This document shows, one piece after another, positions 1 to 9,672 of a stretch of DNA of 64,000 bases (position 1 is the stretch's first letter; the number at the start of each line of letters is the position of its first letter). A program made the position numbers and the translations under genes. The notes under the pieces are model-generated. The model did not search any database. It saw only the letters and a program-made list of their open reading frames with translations, and was not told where the DNA came from. The DNA comes from Larix kaempferi (Eukaryota; Streptophyta; Pinopsida; Pinales; Pinaceae): positions 1,116,001 through 1,180,000 of the forward strand of contig BSBM01000190.1 in assembly GCA_027924585.1 (NCBI GenBank), written 5' to 3'.

Positions 1-1390
1 GTAGATTAATGTTAATTACTGTCAATTAAGGTTATTAATGTTGATTAATGTTAATTATTGTACATTAATGATTAATTATTGCTGATTAATAAACAAGTTA
101 CGGTTAAATTAGGTAGTAAATAATGCAACCTAGTTAGTAATGATTAATCGAATGCTAATGATATGTTTAGTAAAAACTAAGGGTTAAAATGGTTAAATGA
201 TTATTGTAATGTAAAATTTAGTAGTATTAATTTGATAAGTAAATATTAATTGCAAGGTTAGATAATTAATTAAGAAGTATGGATAAGAATTAAGTTATAA
301 ACCATTAGTTTTATAAGGATCATGCTTAAGATTAATTAGAACACGGGATTATTATTGGTAATTAATAAATTGAATTAGTGAATTTATAATTAAAGAGAAT
401 TTACATATTAAAAATATTAGAAACCATTAATTAAATGATTAGGTAATTGTAATTAATCAATTGATAATTACTGTTAATTAAATTAAATGGGGAAGCAGGC
501 AAGTTTAAACTATATAATATGTATATAACATTTATTATTTATTAATTAAATGGTCAAATGTTGAAATATGAATAAGGATATGTTTAAAATTGTTATATTA
601 AATAAAATGATTAAATTTAATTGAATTAAAGGTTACGGTTGAGAAGTGACCCAACCAACACTTTTTAATAATAATTTAAATATTTAATAAGTCCAAGTCC
701 AAGTTGAGGGCTCGAGGACTTAAATGGTAGATAAATGGGTTGGGTGAAATTGAAGTTAGAGATAGGGGTAGTAAAGAGGGATAGAGTCGGCAAGTGAAGG
801 GGATAAAAGGGAGAAGGGAGGAAGGAGTAGGCAGTTTTTACCTTGGAAATTTTTGGGAGCAGAAATTGGAGGGCAGAATTGGGAGAGCAGAAAAGGAGAG
901 TTCTTGTTGGAGTTTTGGAAGGGATACAGCAGCTTGGGTTTGTACTCGGTTTGGGCTCGGGGGTCCAAAGGGGTACCTTTGGAGCTGGGTGGTCGGCGAG
1001 ACCTCGCCAGTTGGCAGGGTGGCAAAACTGGTTTGGCTAGTTGAGTTTCATAACTGTGGGGAAGGATTTTCACTGCAGGGAAAAAGGCAAGGAGAAACGG
1101 CAAACGGGGACAGCAACAAAGGGGATCTTCAAGCTACCTACAGGTATTTTCCAGCAGGTAAATTTATCATTTCTACTCTGTCAAATTATTATTTCCGGTT
1201 ATATGTTATATGTTATTTCACCTGCACATGAAAAGTATGTGAACTTGATATAATTTTTCATGCATAGAAATAGACATAAGTTAGAAAATTCAAAACAGAA
1301 ATTTTAAAACAGAACTGAAATATCTGAAATATATCTGAAATATCTGACTGTATATTAAAGTTAAAGGAGACCCAAGTTGGGGGTCTTACA
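1..1390 (-). mobile_element. Partial LTR of minus-strand element E1, cut by the window edge
   Basis: Read on the minus strand, the segment begins at 1390 with TGTAAGACCCCCAACTTGGG, the TG start and C-rich head common in plant Ty3/gypsy LTRs and similar to the A-family LTR start TGTAATACCCC. Immediately to its right the sequence becomes gag of A1, so E1 interrupts that gene. Positions 1-640 are very AT-rich with a degenerate TTAATTA-type repeat; 780-1140 is more G-rich. No primer-binding site is visible, so the LTR either exceeds 1.39 kb or this is a solo LTR whose other end lies outside. Open frames here look like chance. The 1390 boundary is well supported by the switch in sequence; the LTR identity is inferred. 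Confidence 0.55.
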
Positions 1391-1771
1391 AGAATGGCAA
1401 TGCATTGCTATGAGCATAAAATAGGAAAATCAAAAGTTAACCCAGCATGGAAAGGAAAGCCAAGAGGGAGGTTTGATCAAAAGAAAAGTGGCTTCAAACC
1501 ACCATTCAAAAGTCATCCTAGAACCTTTCCATAGGGGCAACAAGCAAGGAGTGGATTCAAGCCAGTAGCAGCAGCAGATAAAGCATCAAAATGACCACTT
1601 CAGTGTTGGGGATGTAGAGAAAACCACATGCTAAAGGATTGTCAACATCGGAAGGAGAATCCTCAAAGGTTGCACAACTTAAAGGGAGCAACAATAGTGG
1701 AGGGAATGGCAAGGGGAATGCCTCGAATTTATGCAGCGTTGGATAATCATTAGGCAGATCATCGATCATCA
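1391..1771 (+). pseudogene. gag C-terminal remnant (nucleocapsid zinc knuckle), A1
   Basis: The segment encodes the end of the capsid (…MHCYEHKIGK), a basic linker and a CCHC zinc knuckle (CWGCRENHMLKDC, near 1602-1640) that would bind the element's RNA. It is interrupted by in-frame stops near 1534, 1590 and 1752. The capsid domain upstream is missing because E1 occupies its place. The linker after the break (SGFKPPFK, QQARSGFKP) matches the gag fragment of A2, so the two are the same family. Confidence 0.75.
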
Positions 1772-2030
1772 GTGGTGGAAGTTGAAGGTAAGATTGCTAA
1801 GCAATCTATTTCTGTTTTGATTGATTCAGGATCTACTCATAGTTATGTTTCTCCAAAAGTTGTTGAAGGTTGTTCTCTTAGAAAAGTGAAGCATAATAAA
1901 TCTTGGCTCGTTCAATTAGCCACAGGGACCAAGAGAAAAGTTAGTGAAGTAGTGGTGGAGTGCCCCATAGAATTGAATGGACTCCACACGCATGCATAAT
2001 TAAATGTACTACCATTAGAATATTATGATG
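1772..2030 (+). pseudogene. Retroviral-type aspartic protease, A1
   Basis: It encodes the active-site strand VLIDSGSTHSYVS followed by a typical pepsin-like fold of gypsy proteases, ending in the conserved [10 protein letters not shown] segment at about 2028-2054. The catalytic D-S-G triad is intact here, unlike A2 where the serine is proline. The enzyme would cut Gag-Pol. The reading frame has a stop near 1999 (CATGCATAA), so the domain is broken before joining RT. Confidence 0.8.
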
Positions 2031-2041
2031 CCTTAATTGGC

Positions 2042-3057
2042 ATGGATTGGTTGGAAAGACAAAGGGCCAAGTTGGACTGTTATGAGAAAGCACTTGAGTG
2101 CATTAATGAAGAGGGAAGGCCAATATTGGTAAGAGGAATACCCAGGCAAGTTTCAGTAAGACAAATTTTAGCCTTACAGTTGAAAAAGTTTTATAAGCAT
2201 GGATGTCAATTATATGTAGTTCATATATCAGATTCGTCAGAGGACAAAGGACCAAGGATAGAAGATTTCCCATTGTTGCAAGAATTCCAAGATGTGTTTC
2301 CGGATGAAGTGCTGGGACTACCACCAAAGAGAGACATTGATTTTACCATCGATCTTGTTCCAGGGGCAACGCCGAATTCCAAAGCTCCTTATAGAATGAG
2401 CACACCGGAATTGGTAGAGTTGAAGATGCAGCTACAGGAGTTAATGGACAAGAGGTATATTAGGCCTAGTGTGTCTCCTTGGGAAGCATCGGTGTTATTT
2501 GTTAAGAAGAAGGATGAGACTTTAAGGCTGTGTATTGATTACAAGAAGCTAAATAAAGTAACAGTCAAGAATAACTATCCATTGCCAAGAATTGATGACT
2601 TGTTTGATCAAATGAAGGAAGCTAAGGTGTTTTCAAAGATTGAATTGAGGTCTGGCTACCATCAAGTGAGGATTAAAGAAGAAGACTTTCACAAGACAAC
2701 TTTTAGAACTAGATATGGTCATTATGAGTTTTTGTGGTGCCATTTGGTCTTACCAATGCACATGCTACATTCATGTGTCTTATGAATAGTGTCTTCAACA
2801 AATATTTGGATAAGTTTGTGATTGTGGTCTTGGATGACATTCTTGTCTATTCGAGGAATGAAAAAGAACATGAGGAGAATCTAAGGATGGTGTTGCAAGT
2901 CCTTAGAGAACATCAGCTGTATGCCAAGTTAAGCAACTGTGAGTTTTACCAAAAGAAGGTGCAATATTTGGGCCATATCATTTCTGAAGAAGGAATTGCA
3001 GTTGATCCAGAGAAGATTAATGTCATCATGGATTGGTCTACTTCAAAGAATGTTTAA
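2042..3057 (+). pseudogene. Reverse transcriptase, A1
   Basis: Fingers and palm are clear: [29 protein letters not shown], a [10 protein letters not shown] segment (normally DLRSGYHQ, so the first catalytic Asp reads Glu), and FGLTNA (frame change near 2733). The catalytic Asp pair is present as [10 protein letters not shown] near 2825-2860, and the connecting segment [11 protein letters not shown] is present. RT would copy element RNA into cDNA in the cytoplasmic particle. Two overlapping frames (2042-2785 and 2734-3057) and a terminal stop show a frameshift, so this copy is inactive. Confidence 0.88.
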
Positions 3058-3690
3058 GATGTTAGATCTTTTATGGGTCTTGCTAGTTACTACAGAAGGT
3101 TTATTGAAGGCTTCTCCAAGATAGGTCATCCAATCACCTCATTGCAAAGGAAGAATATCAAGTTTGTATGGTCTGAAAAATGTGAGAAAGGTTTTCAGCA
3201 GTTAAAGGAGTTACTTACCAGTGCTCCTGTTTTGAAGATAACAGATCCAAAGAATGATTTTGTAGTGTGCACAGATGCTTGCATTGAAGGGCTAGGTGGA
3301 GTGCTCATGCAAGAAGGAGTTGTGATTTTCTATGAGTCAAGGAAATTAAAAAAGCATGAAAAGAATTATGCCATACATGATTTAGAATTAGCAGCAATAG
3401 TACATGCTCTCAAGATGTGGAGACATTCTTGTTGGGAAGAAGGTTCGAGCTTAGAACAGACCACATGAGCTTGAAGTATTTGTTTGACCAACGAAACTTG
3501 ATTGCTAGGCAAGCTAGATGGATGGAGTTTCTTTGTGAATTTTATTTTGAAATTAAGCATGTAAAAGGGAAGGAGAATAAGGTTGCAGATGCCCTTAGCA
3601 AAAAATTTCATGTTGCAACATTAAGTGTGTGTAAATCAGATTTGAAGACAAGAGTTCTTGAATCCAAAACTAGTGATGAAACTTGCCTTC
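3058..3690 (+). pseudogene. RT thumb and RNase H, A1
   Basis: The segment starts with the conserved [16 protein letters not shown] connection, then the RNase H domain: catalytic Asp in [15 protein letters not shown], Glu in [15 protein letters not shown], Asp in [11 protein letters not shown], and the end of the fold at KENKVADALSK. These are the residues that degrade the RNA strand during cDNA synthesis. A frameshift near 3417 splits the domain. A stop precedes the region at 3055-3057. Confidence 0.85.
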
Positions 3691-5117
3691 AAATTAAAGA
3701 GAAGTTGCAGCAGGGTAATGTGGATGAAAAGTGGGCGAGATATCAGCTTGGTGAAGATGATATCCTCATCTACAAAGATAGATTGTACATTCCAAATAGT
3801 GCAAATTTGAAGAAGCTAGTGATGGATGAAATACATCAAATGCCATATTATAGACACCCAGGATATCAAAAGACTATAATAGTAGCAAGAAAGCAATACT
3901 TTTGGCATGGTATGAAGAAGGACATAGCTGAGTACATTGCTAGGTGTCAAAAGTGCCAAAAAGTCAAGGCATAGCACCAACATCCAACAAGATTATTGCA
4001 GCCCTTACCCATTCCGGAGTGGAAGTGGGAAGTGATCTCTATGGATTTTATAATAGGTCTGCCCATGACAGTGAAGAAACATGATTCAATCATGATTGTG
4101 GTGGACAAGCTATCAAAGGTAGCTCACTTTATTCCAATGAAGTCCACTCACAAGGATAATGACATTGCAAATATCTTCATGAGGGAGATATTCAAGTTGC
4201 ATGGATTGCCCAAGGAAATAATTTTTGATCGTGATACAAAGTTCACTTCCAATTTCTAGAAAGGATTATTTCAGGAATTGAGAACTAGATTGAATTTCAG
4301 TACAACATATCATCCTCAAACAAATGGCCAAACTGAGAGAGTGAATTAGGTTCTTGAAGACATGCTGAGAATGTATGTGATGGATAAACCATCCAAGTGG
4401 GAAGATTACCTACATTTGGTAGAATTTGCATACAATAATGGACATCATGCATCATTGGGGATGAGTCCATTTGAGGCATTGTATAGAAAGAGATGCAGGA
4501 CTCCAGTGAACTGGGATAGCACGGTGAATAGGGTAGTACTTGGACCAGAGATGATCAAGGAAATGGAACAAGAAGTTGCTAAGATCAGGCAGAATTTAAA
4601 GGCAGCTCAGAACAGGTAAAAGAGTTATGCAGATTTGAAAAGGGTGCATAAGGAATTTCAGATTGGGGATCATGGTTATTTGAGAGTGAAACCAAGGAAT
4701 AGTTCTCTCAAGTTAGGGAGTTGTGCTAAGTTGACACCAAGATATTGTGGGCCATTCGAAGTCCTAGATAGGATAGGGCCAGTTGCATATAGAGTTGCAT
4801 TGCCTGCTAATATAAGAACTCATAATGTTTTCCATGTATCTTTGCTTAAGAAGTTGTACATGATCCTAATCATATGATTGATTGGAATGTGATATAGGTG
4901 GAACCCGAGGGAGAGTTCCAAGTAGAGCCTATGCACATCCTTGATAAGAAGGTCACTTTGCTCTGGAACATAGCCAACATGCAGGTAAAGGTCCAGTGGG
5001 AGAACCTTAGTCCCGATGAGGCTACATGGGAGCTGGAGGATGCCATGAGAGAGGCATTCCCATTTTTGTTCAGTTTTGAGAACACTGAGGACGGTGTTGT
5101 TCTAAGGGGGAGGGGAA
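3691..5117 (+). pseudogene. Integrase with C-terminal chromodomain, A1
   Basis: The zinc-binding N-terminus (HPGYQKT … ARCQKCQKVKA, near 3855-3972) is followed by the DDE core: SMDFIIGLP, then IIFDRDTKFTS, then an NGQTERVN segment with the catalytic Glu. A GPY/F-type module ([14 protein letters not shown]) and LLKKLY follow, then a chromodomain with the core VQWENLSPDEATWELED near 4990-5040. Chromodomains bind modified histone tails and are thought to steer insertion into heterochromatin. Stops at 3972, 4257, 4350 and 4617 and a frame change near 4877 inactivate it. The frame ends at the polypurine tract. Confidence 0.88.
5101..5117 (+). other. Polypurine tract of A1
   Basis: TCTAAGGGGGAGGGGAA lies directly before the LTR start TGTAATACCCC, the expected site of plus-strand priming. 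The same tract, reverse complemented, flanks the 3' LTR of A2 at 46024-46040. Confidence 0.9.
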
Positions 5118-6748
5118 TGTAATACCCCAATTTTGACCCTTATGAAATATTGGCTTTTAATGTAAATATTGTATACATGCGATATATGTTTCCCTAGCGT
5201 GGAGTTCAAGGCCAAGGTCCCGCTAGTGTATGCTTGGATTTTATTTAGAATGGACAAGCATTTGATATTTTGTTACCCATGTGCTATTAAGCCATGGAAT
5301 ATTGTAAATTGATGTAAATATTAATATTGCAATAAAATACCAAAACTGACTATGCAAGCAACGAACGTGAAGGGGCCATGTGTATTCCACTAGGGAGTGG
5401 TGAGGGGGCTGTGAGATTGAACCATAGGCTGCCAAATGTCATTTTGAGAACCAATTTGACTTTCCTTGTTGACATTTAATTCAGCTGTAAGAAAGTTGTT
5501 GAGAAATCAATCCATGGCTTCAATGGAGCATGGGCAACCCAGAAATTCGTATGGCAGAGTATGGGTTTTGTTCCCTTGAACCACAAGTCACCCTACCTCA
5601 TGAGAATTGGTTCTTACTCATTCCCATTCCATGGTTGAGGATCCTAGCATTAGTTTTCATCTATTACGAATTCCCAGCAGTGAACAAAACCAGAAATCGC
5701 AACTTTGCAAGAACCCATGTTTTGAAGAGCCATAAACGCCCATAATTTGGTATTGACAGTAAAATCCAATGGGGGATCCATAGATATGAACCTTGGGGAT
5801 AATTTGAGAGTATTAGATACCCCGAAATCCATAGAAAAACTTAGTTTTCATAGCCCAGAAGTCCAGTGACGGGATTGAGTATTTTGATGACAGAGTTGTG
5901 AGAAATCCAAGTGTGAATGACTGAACAGAGATTGAGTTTGCTTGATAAACCCAGTGAAGGCTAGACTCTCCAGGAATTAGAAGCTAGACCTTTCGATGCC
6001 CACCCTGAAGAGCACCGGAGGGAAGGGATGCCTGAGGGGCTGTGCAGCAGAGAAGGAGACCTTCCTTGTGTTGGGTGTGGTAGGTATTGTGGGTGCCATG
6101 ATTGTTGAGCTTAGTTGGGATGCCTGTAGCTCTGTGGTTGACCTCACTGGCTTAGCATCCTCCTCTTTGGTCTTTTGTATGCTTGATAATCCCAACTGTG
6201 TGTTGGCTTAGCATAGCTGTTGAGTGAAACCATGGCTATGAGTGAGCCTATCTAGTTCCTCCTTAGTGGATGCAGAACCTAGCTCGGGGGTGATCTCTCA
6301 GCTGAAAGAATATAGGCTGGACAGAGATCTATGGTTGAGTAGAACATTGCTTTCACATATCCAGTTGTTTGGAAAGCTTCATCTTCAAGATAAGTATTCT
6401 TTGTGTTTAAATTATATGCATTCAGTGTTCTGCAATGTGTTAATTCTGAATGTTAATTATTCATGTTAATGGAATTGATATGAAGTCTCTACATAGCATT
6501 GGAATGGGATTGATTCCCTGCATGAATGAATCATCCTCTGCTTGTGATAGATATGTTGATTCATTACTGTTGGTGTGTGTGCAAATATGTTTATTTCCGT
6601 TGTGTTTATATTGAGTATGAATATGCACGCAGAAGTTTTTATTCATTATGAATTTGTGAGTAATGTATGGGGCTGAATTTACCAAATAAGCCCTAGAATG
6701 TTAGTCATGTTCCCTCTGTGGTTTGGATTGATGGAAGGGGACATAACA
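5118..6748 (+). repeat. 3' LTR of A1
   Basis: It begins TGTAATACCCCAATTTTGAC and ends GAAGGGGACATAACA, the counterpart of the A2 LTR end GGACGCTACA. Length is 1631 bp against 1617 bp in A2, and similarity to both A2 LTRs can be followed throughout. Bases 6749-6753 (ATTTA) would be the right target duplication, but the left copy is outside the window. Open frames inside are not genes. Confidence 0.85.
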
Positions 6749-7840
6749 ATTTAGAAGTGCATGGGGCGTTTCTATCATCATTGGTTCAATTTAGAAGTGC
6801 ATGTGGCAAGTATTGAAGTGACTTGGGGGGATTTTGAAGTGCTTTGGGAAAATATTGAAGTGCATGGGAATTTTTTATCATCCTTGGGAGAATTAGAAGT
6901 GTCTAGGAAAATATTGATGTTCTTAGGGAAATTTTATGATCTTTTGAAAAATTGACGTGCACAGGGAAAGTATTGAAGTGCTTGGGGCATTTTTCTCGTC
7001 ACTGGGTGAATTTAGAAGTGCATGGGGCATTTTTCTCATCACCGGGTGAATTTAAAAGTGCATGGGTCGTTTTTATCCTCACTGCATGAATTTAGAAGTG
7101 CTTGGGGTTGTTATTGATTAATGTATGAATGCTTTTATAGTGTTGGGAGGTTTTAAAATAGTGATGGGCAAAGTTATCACTTGTTGGGAAAATTTGTGTG
7201 GATTGAGGCATTTTTGTGATTGCCTGGGTGATTATATCATTGTCGGATTTTTTTCTCCCTTGCCTAGGGCAACTATTGAAGTGCATAGGGCATCATTATC
7301 ATCATTGGACGAATTTTGAAGTGTCTGGGACAAGTAATGAAGTGCCTAGGAAATCATGGAAGTGGATGGGGGCATTTCTATCTTTGCTGGGAGAATTTTG
7401 AAGTGCCTGGGGAAAATATTTAAGTGTCTGGGTGTTTTTATCATCATTGGGAGAATTTTGAAGTGGTTGAGGCAAGTATTGAAGTACATGGTGAGTTTAT
7501 ATCATCATTGGGTCAATTTAGAAGTGCATGTGGTAATTATTGAAGTGCCTCGAGGGAATTTTGAGGTGCCTGGGGAAAATATTGAAGTGCATGGGGAGTT
7601 TTTATCATCCTTGGGAGAATTTAGAAGTGCCTAGGAAAATATTGGAATGCTTAGGGAATTTTTATCATCTTTGGGAGAATTTTGAAGTGCCCGGTGCAAG
7701 TATTGAAGTGTATGGGGCGTTTTTCTCATCACTGGGTGAATTTAAAAGTGCATGGGGCATTATTATCATCACTAGGTGAATTTAGAAGTGCATGGGGTTG
7801 TTATTTATCAATTTATGGATGCTTTTATGGTGTTGGGACA
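6749..7840. repeat. Degenerate tandem array, core (A/T)TGAAGTGC(A/C)TGGGG
   Basis: A short core of about 20 bp recurs roughly thirty times, alternating with TTTTTATCATCATTGGG-type and AAAATATTGAAGTG-type segments, so units of about 20, 40 and 60 bp can be seen. A higher-order repeat is also present: 7098-7240 (ATGCTTTTATAGTGTTGGG, then GTGATGGGC, GTGTGGATTGAG) reappears at 7795-7905. The array is low in stop codons on the plus strand, giving spurious repeat-bearing ORFs. It stops at a TATA-like box, so it may be an LTR U3 enhancer array or an ordinary minisatellite. Confidence 0.75.
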
Positions 7841-7910
7841 TTTTAAAACAGTGATGGGCGAAGTTATCACTTGCCAAGGAAACTTTGTGTGGATTGAGCC
7901 ATTAACTATC

Positions 7911-8130
7911 TCTCTATATAAAGGAAGTGGCCCGCTACTAGGATATTCACTTAATTCTATCAATTTGTTGGCATTTCAAGATTCATGACCCCACATGTCC
8001 ATTGGACCATTAAGGGACGAGATAACAAGTAGAGTCCCTATTTGCCCTGAATCTAGTTAGTGAAGTCGTGTTTCGTCAACACCTTCTAGTTGTGAGTGAT
8101 CAAATACTACTTGTGAAATGTATAAATAAA
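7911..8130 (+). promoter_or_regulatory. Two TATA-like boxes downstream of the tandem array
   Basis: CTCTATATAAAGG lies near 7910-7922 and a second box, TGTATAAATAAA, near 8118-8129, each followed by a pyrimidine-rich stretch (CTCTCCTCATTCATACACTTG after the second). This resembles the core promoter of a plant retrotransposon LTR. No gene follows, so the promoter call rests on motif and context only. Confidence 0.35.
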
Positions 8131-8254
8131 TCCATGCTCTCCTCATTCATACACTTGTTCATTCAAGAGTCTAGGAGTCGAGAGAGTCCATAGTTCAGCT
8201 CCAGTGTATGTTCTTCTGTTGCACTATCTTAGTAATCTACATAATCAAAAGCTT

Positions 8255-8445
8255 GAGTCTTATTGGAAAAAGATTCGCTAAATTTTTACTATATTTTATA
8301 AATGAGTGAAAGATTCACCAAGTTTTTACAATTTTTTATAATTAAGTGAAATATTTGCCAAGATTTTACAATATCTTATAATTTAGTGAAATATTCGCCA
8401 ATATTTTACAGCATTATATAACGAAATGAAAGATTTGCCAAAAAA
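8255..8445. repeat. About four copies of a ~50-bp AT-rich repeat
   Basis: Units share the form (A)GTGAAA(G/T)ATT(C/T)GCCAA followed by TTTTACAATATTTTATAAT. They lie downstream of the TATA-like boxes and could be part of the R/U5 of an unrecognised LTR. From 8446 to 9061 no gene or further clear repeat was found; a 120-codon minus-strand frame at 8739-9101 matches nothing recognised. Confidence 0.6.
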
Positions 8446-9061
8446 TTTATATATACATATTTTATTATTGATAAAATCGCTGTCAAGTTTTCCTATATAT
8501 CGGGGAGATTCGCCCATTTTTTATACATATAAGTTTTGGGGGGTTCTTAAAATCATCCTTGATATATAGATAACAATACAAGTAAAAAACAAAATTTGTC
8601 TTCACATCCAAGATTGGGAAAGTATATTAGGGCCAAGCCCATTCATAATAAAAGACACTACATCCAAATATCATCAAGTCTAGCATCAGATATCCCATAG
8701 CTAGTGGTGTTTTTGGGGGTTATGTGGCGAAAAAGTGCTCACATAATATTCTGTGTAGTGTCATTGGGAGTTTGAGTAGTGGCATTTTTTGTGTAATTTT
8801 CTCCACCCCAATGCCATAGCATGCTCTTCCAAAAGAATAAACTTTCAACACATATATTCAAACATGTATTAGCAATGTTTCGTTTCCAATTCTCATCAAG
8901 GGGTTTTGTTGCTTTAGCTTGAATTATGTCCCATTCCAAAGAAGGTGTTTGCTTTGAACACAGTAAATTTTTGTGGGTTCTTAGGTGTACAAACATGCAC
9001 TTTCCACCATTGAGTATGGGAAACATCAATAGGAAAGTTGTTGTAGTCGAGGGGGTTGCAT

Positions 9062-9369
9062 TGTTACCAGTGACACATATTATATATAAGCAAGCACACA
9101 AGATATAGATACAATATACAAGAAGATGGATAGCACAAGCCTTTTATTACTCAACAAGATGCATAACAATACATATAAGAACAGATCTAAGTTAACTCAA
9201 TGGATCGGCTCACCAACCTATATTATTCTTTACATACAGTTATATAACCGCTTGTCGGTTCAACCGACCGACCTAACCCAACATGTTCTGGTCGACGTAA
9301 CTGTCGACATGTCTTACAATAAGTCGGGCGAAGGACCTAGTCGACAGGCCGACTTAGGCTCCTCCAACA
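9062..9369 (-). repeat. 3' LTR of a second C-family copy (C')
   Basis: It runs from TGTTACCAGTGAC to CTCCTCCAACA and follows the C LTRs along their length: ATATAAGCAAGCA, ATCGGCTCACCA, CATACAGTTATATAACC, GTCGGTT and a CCTAGTCGACAGGCCGAC segment. On the minus strand it starts TGTTGGAGGAGCC. A C-type polypurine tract abuts it at 9370-9382, so this is a 3' LTR on the minus strand. It is 308 bp against 329 bp in C and clearly older. Confidence 0.75.
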
Positions 9370-9492
9370 TCTCCCCCACCTCAAAATATTTCTTCGTCTC
9401 GAAGAAATGAGGAGATGAAAAAATCGTCAACTGTGCAAGAAAAAAATAAATGTAGTTGTTACTGCTGTTGATGACTGGAGTTGGACGTTGAT
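9370..9492 (-). mobile_element. Polypurine tract and 3' tail of C'
   Basis: TCTCCCCCACCTC (9370-9382) is identical to the C tract and is followed by TTTCTTCGTCTCGAAGAAATG, matching C just inside its LTR (31150-31185). The element is cut at 9492 by the left end of D, and no further C-like sequence appears beyond D. Confidence 0.65.
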
Positions 9493-9658
9493 TGTTGTAG
9501 GACACGGCTGCTCCAACCTCTCTCTTCATGTATAAGTATACCATCTATTGAATGAATACAACGGCTAAGCGCTTGGCCCATATTGTGATATTCTTGATGG
9601 TTGGTTGTGTGTGCTTGCTCCTTGCTTGAATGTCCATGTAATCTGCTAGACCACAACA
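9493..9658 (+). repeat. Left (5') LTR of D, 166 bp
   Basis: TGTTGTAGGACAC … CCACAACA. It matches the 3' 150 bp of the right LTR but lacks about 75 bp near its 5' end. Confidence 0.6.
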
Positions 9659-9659
9659 T

Positions 9660-9672
9660 TGGCGTCGTTTCC
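9660..9672 (+). other. Primer-binding site of D (tRNA-Asp-like)
   Basis: TGGCGTCGTTTCC begins one base after the LTR and differs at two positions from TGGCGCCGTTGCC, the tRNA-Asp complement known from Athila/Tat elements. Confidence 0.55.

Larger units (their letters stand above)
1391..6748 (+). mobile_element. Ty3/gypsy chromovirus A1, 5'-truncated, with 3' LTR
   Basis: From left to right it holds the end of gag, protease, reverse transcriptase, RNase H, integrase with C-terminal chromodomain, a polypurine tract and a 3' LTR. This gag-PR-RT-RH-INT-chromodomain order defines chromoviruses. Element A2 (44407-53397, opposite strand) is a close relative over the whole pol and LTR. The 5' LTR and most of gag lie outside the window or were displaced by E1. 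Coding sequence is broken by several stops and frameshifts (near 2733, 3055, 3417, 3973, 4257, 4617 and 4877), so the copy is dead. Confidence 0.9.

Noticed and set aside
794-1231. 145-codon plus-strand ORF
   Set aside because: Lies in the E1 LTR, antisense to it, with no domain or codon support.
6761-7779. Repeat-bearing plus-strand ORFs (peptides with recurring EV-G-E units) as a repeat protein gene
   Set aside because: They arise from the tandem array itself, change frame between segments and lack any recognised domain.
8739-9101. 120-codon minus-strand ORF
   Set aside because: No recognised motif, no supporting context, and its 5' end runs into the C' LTR.
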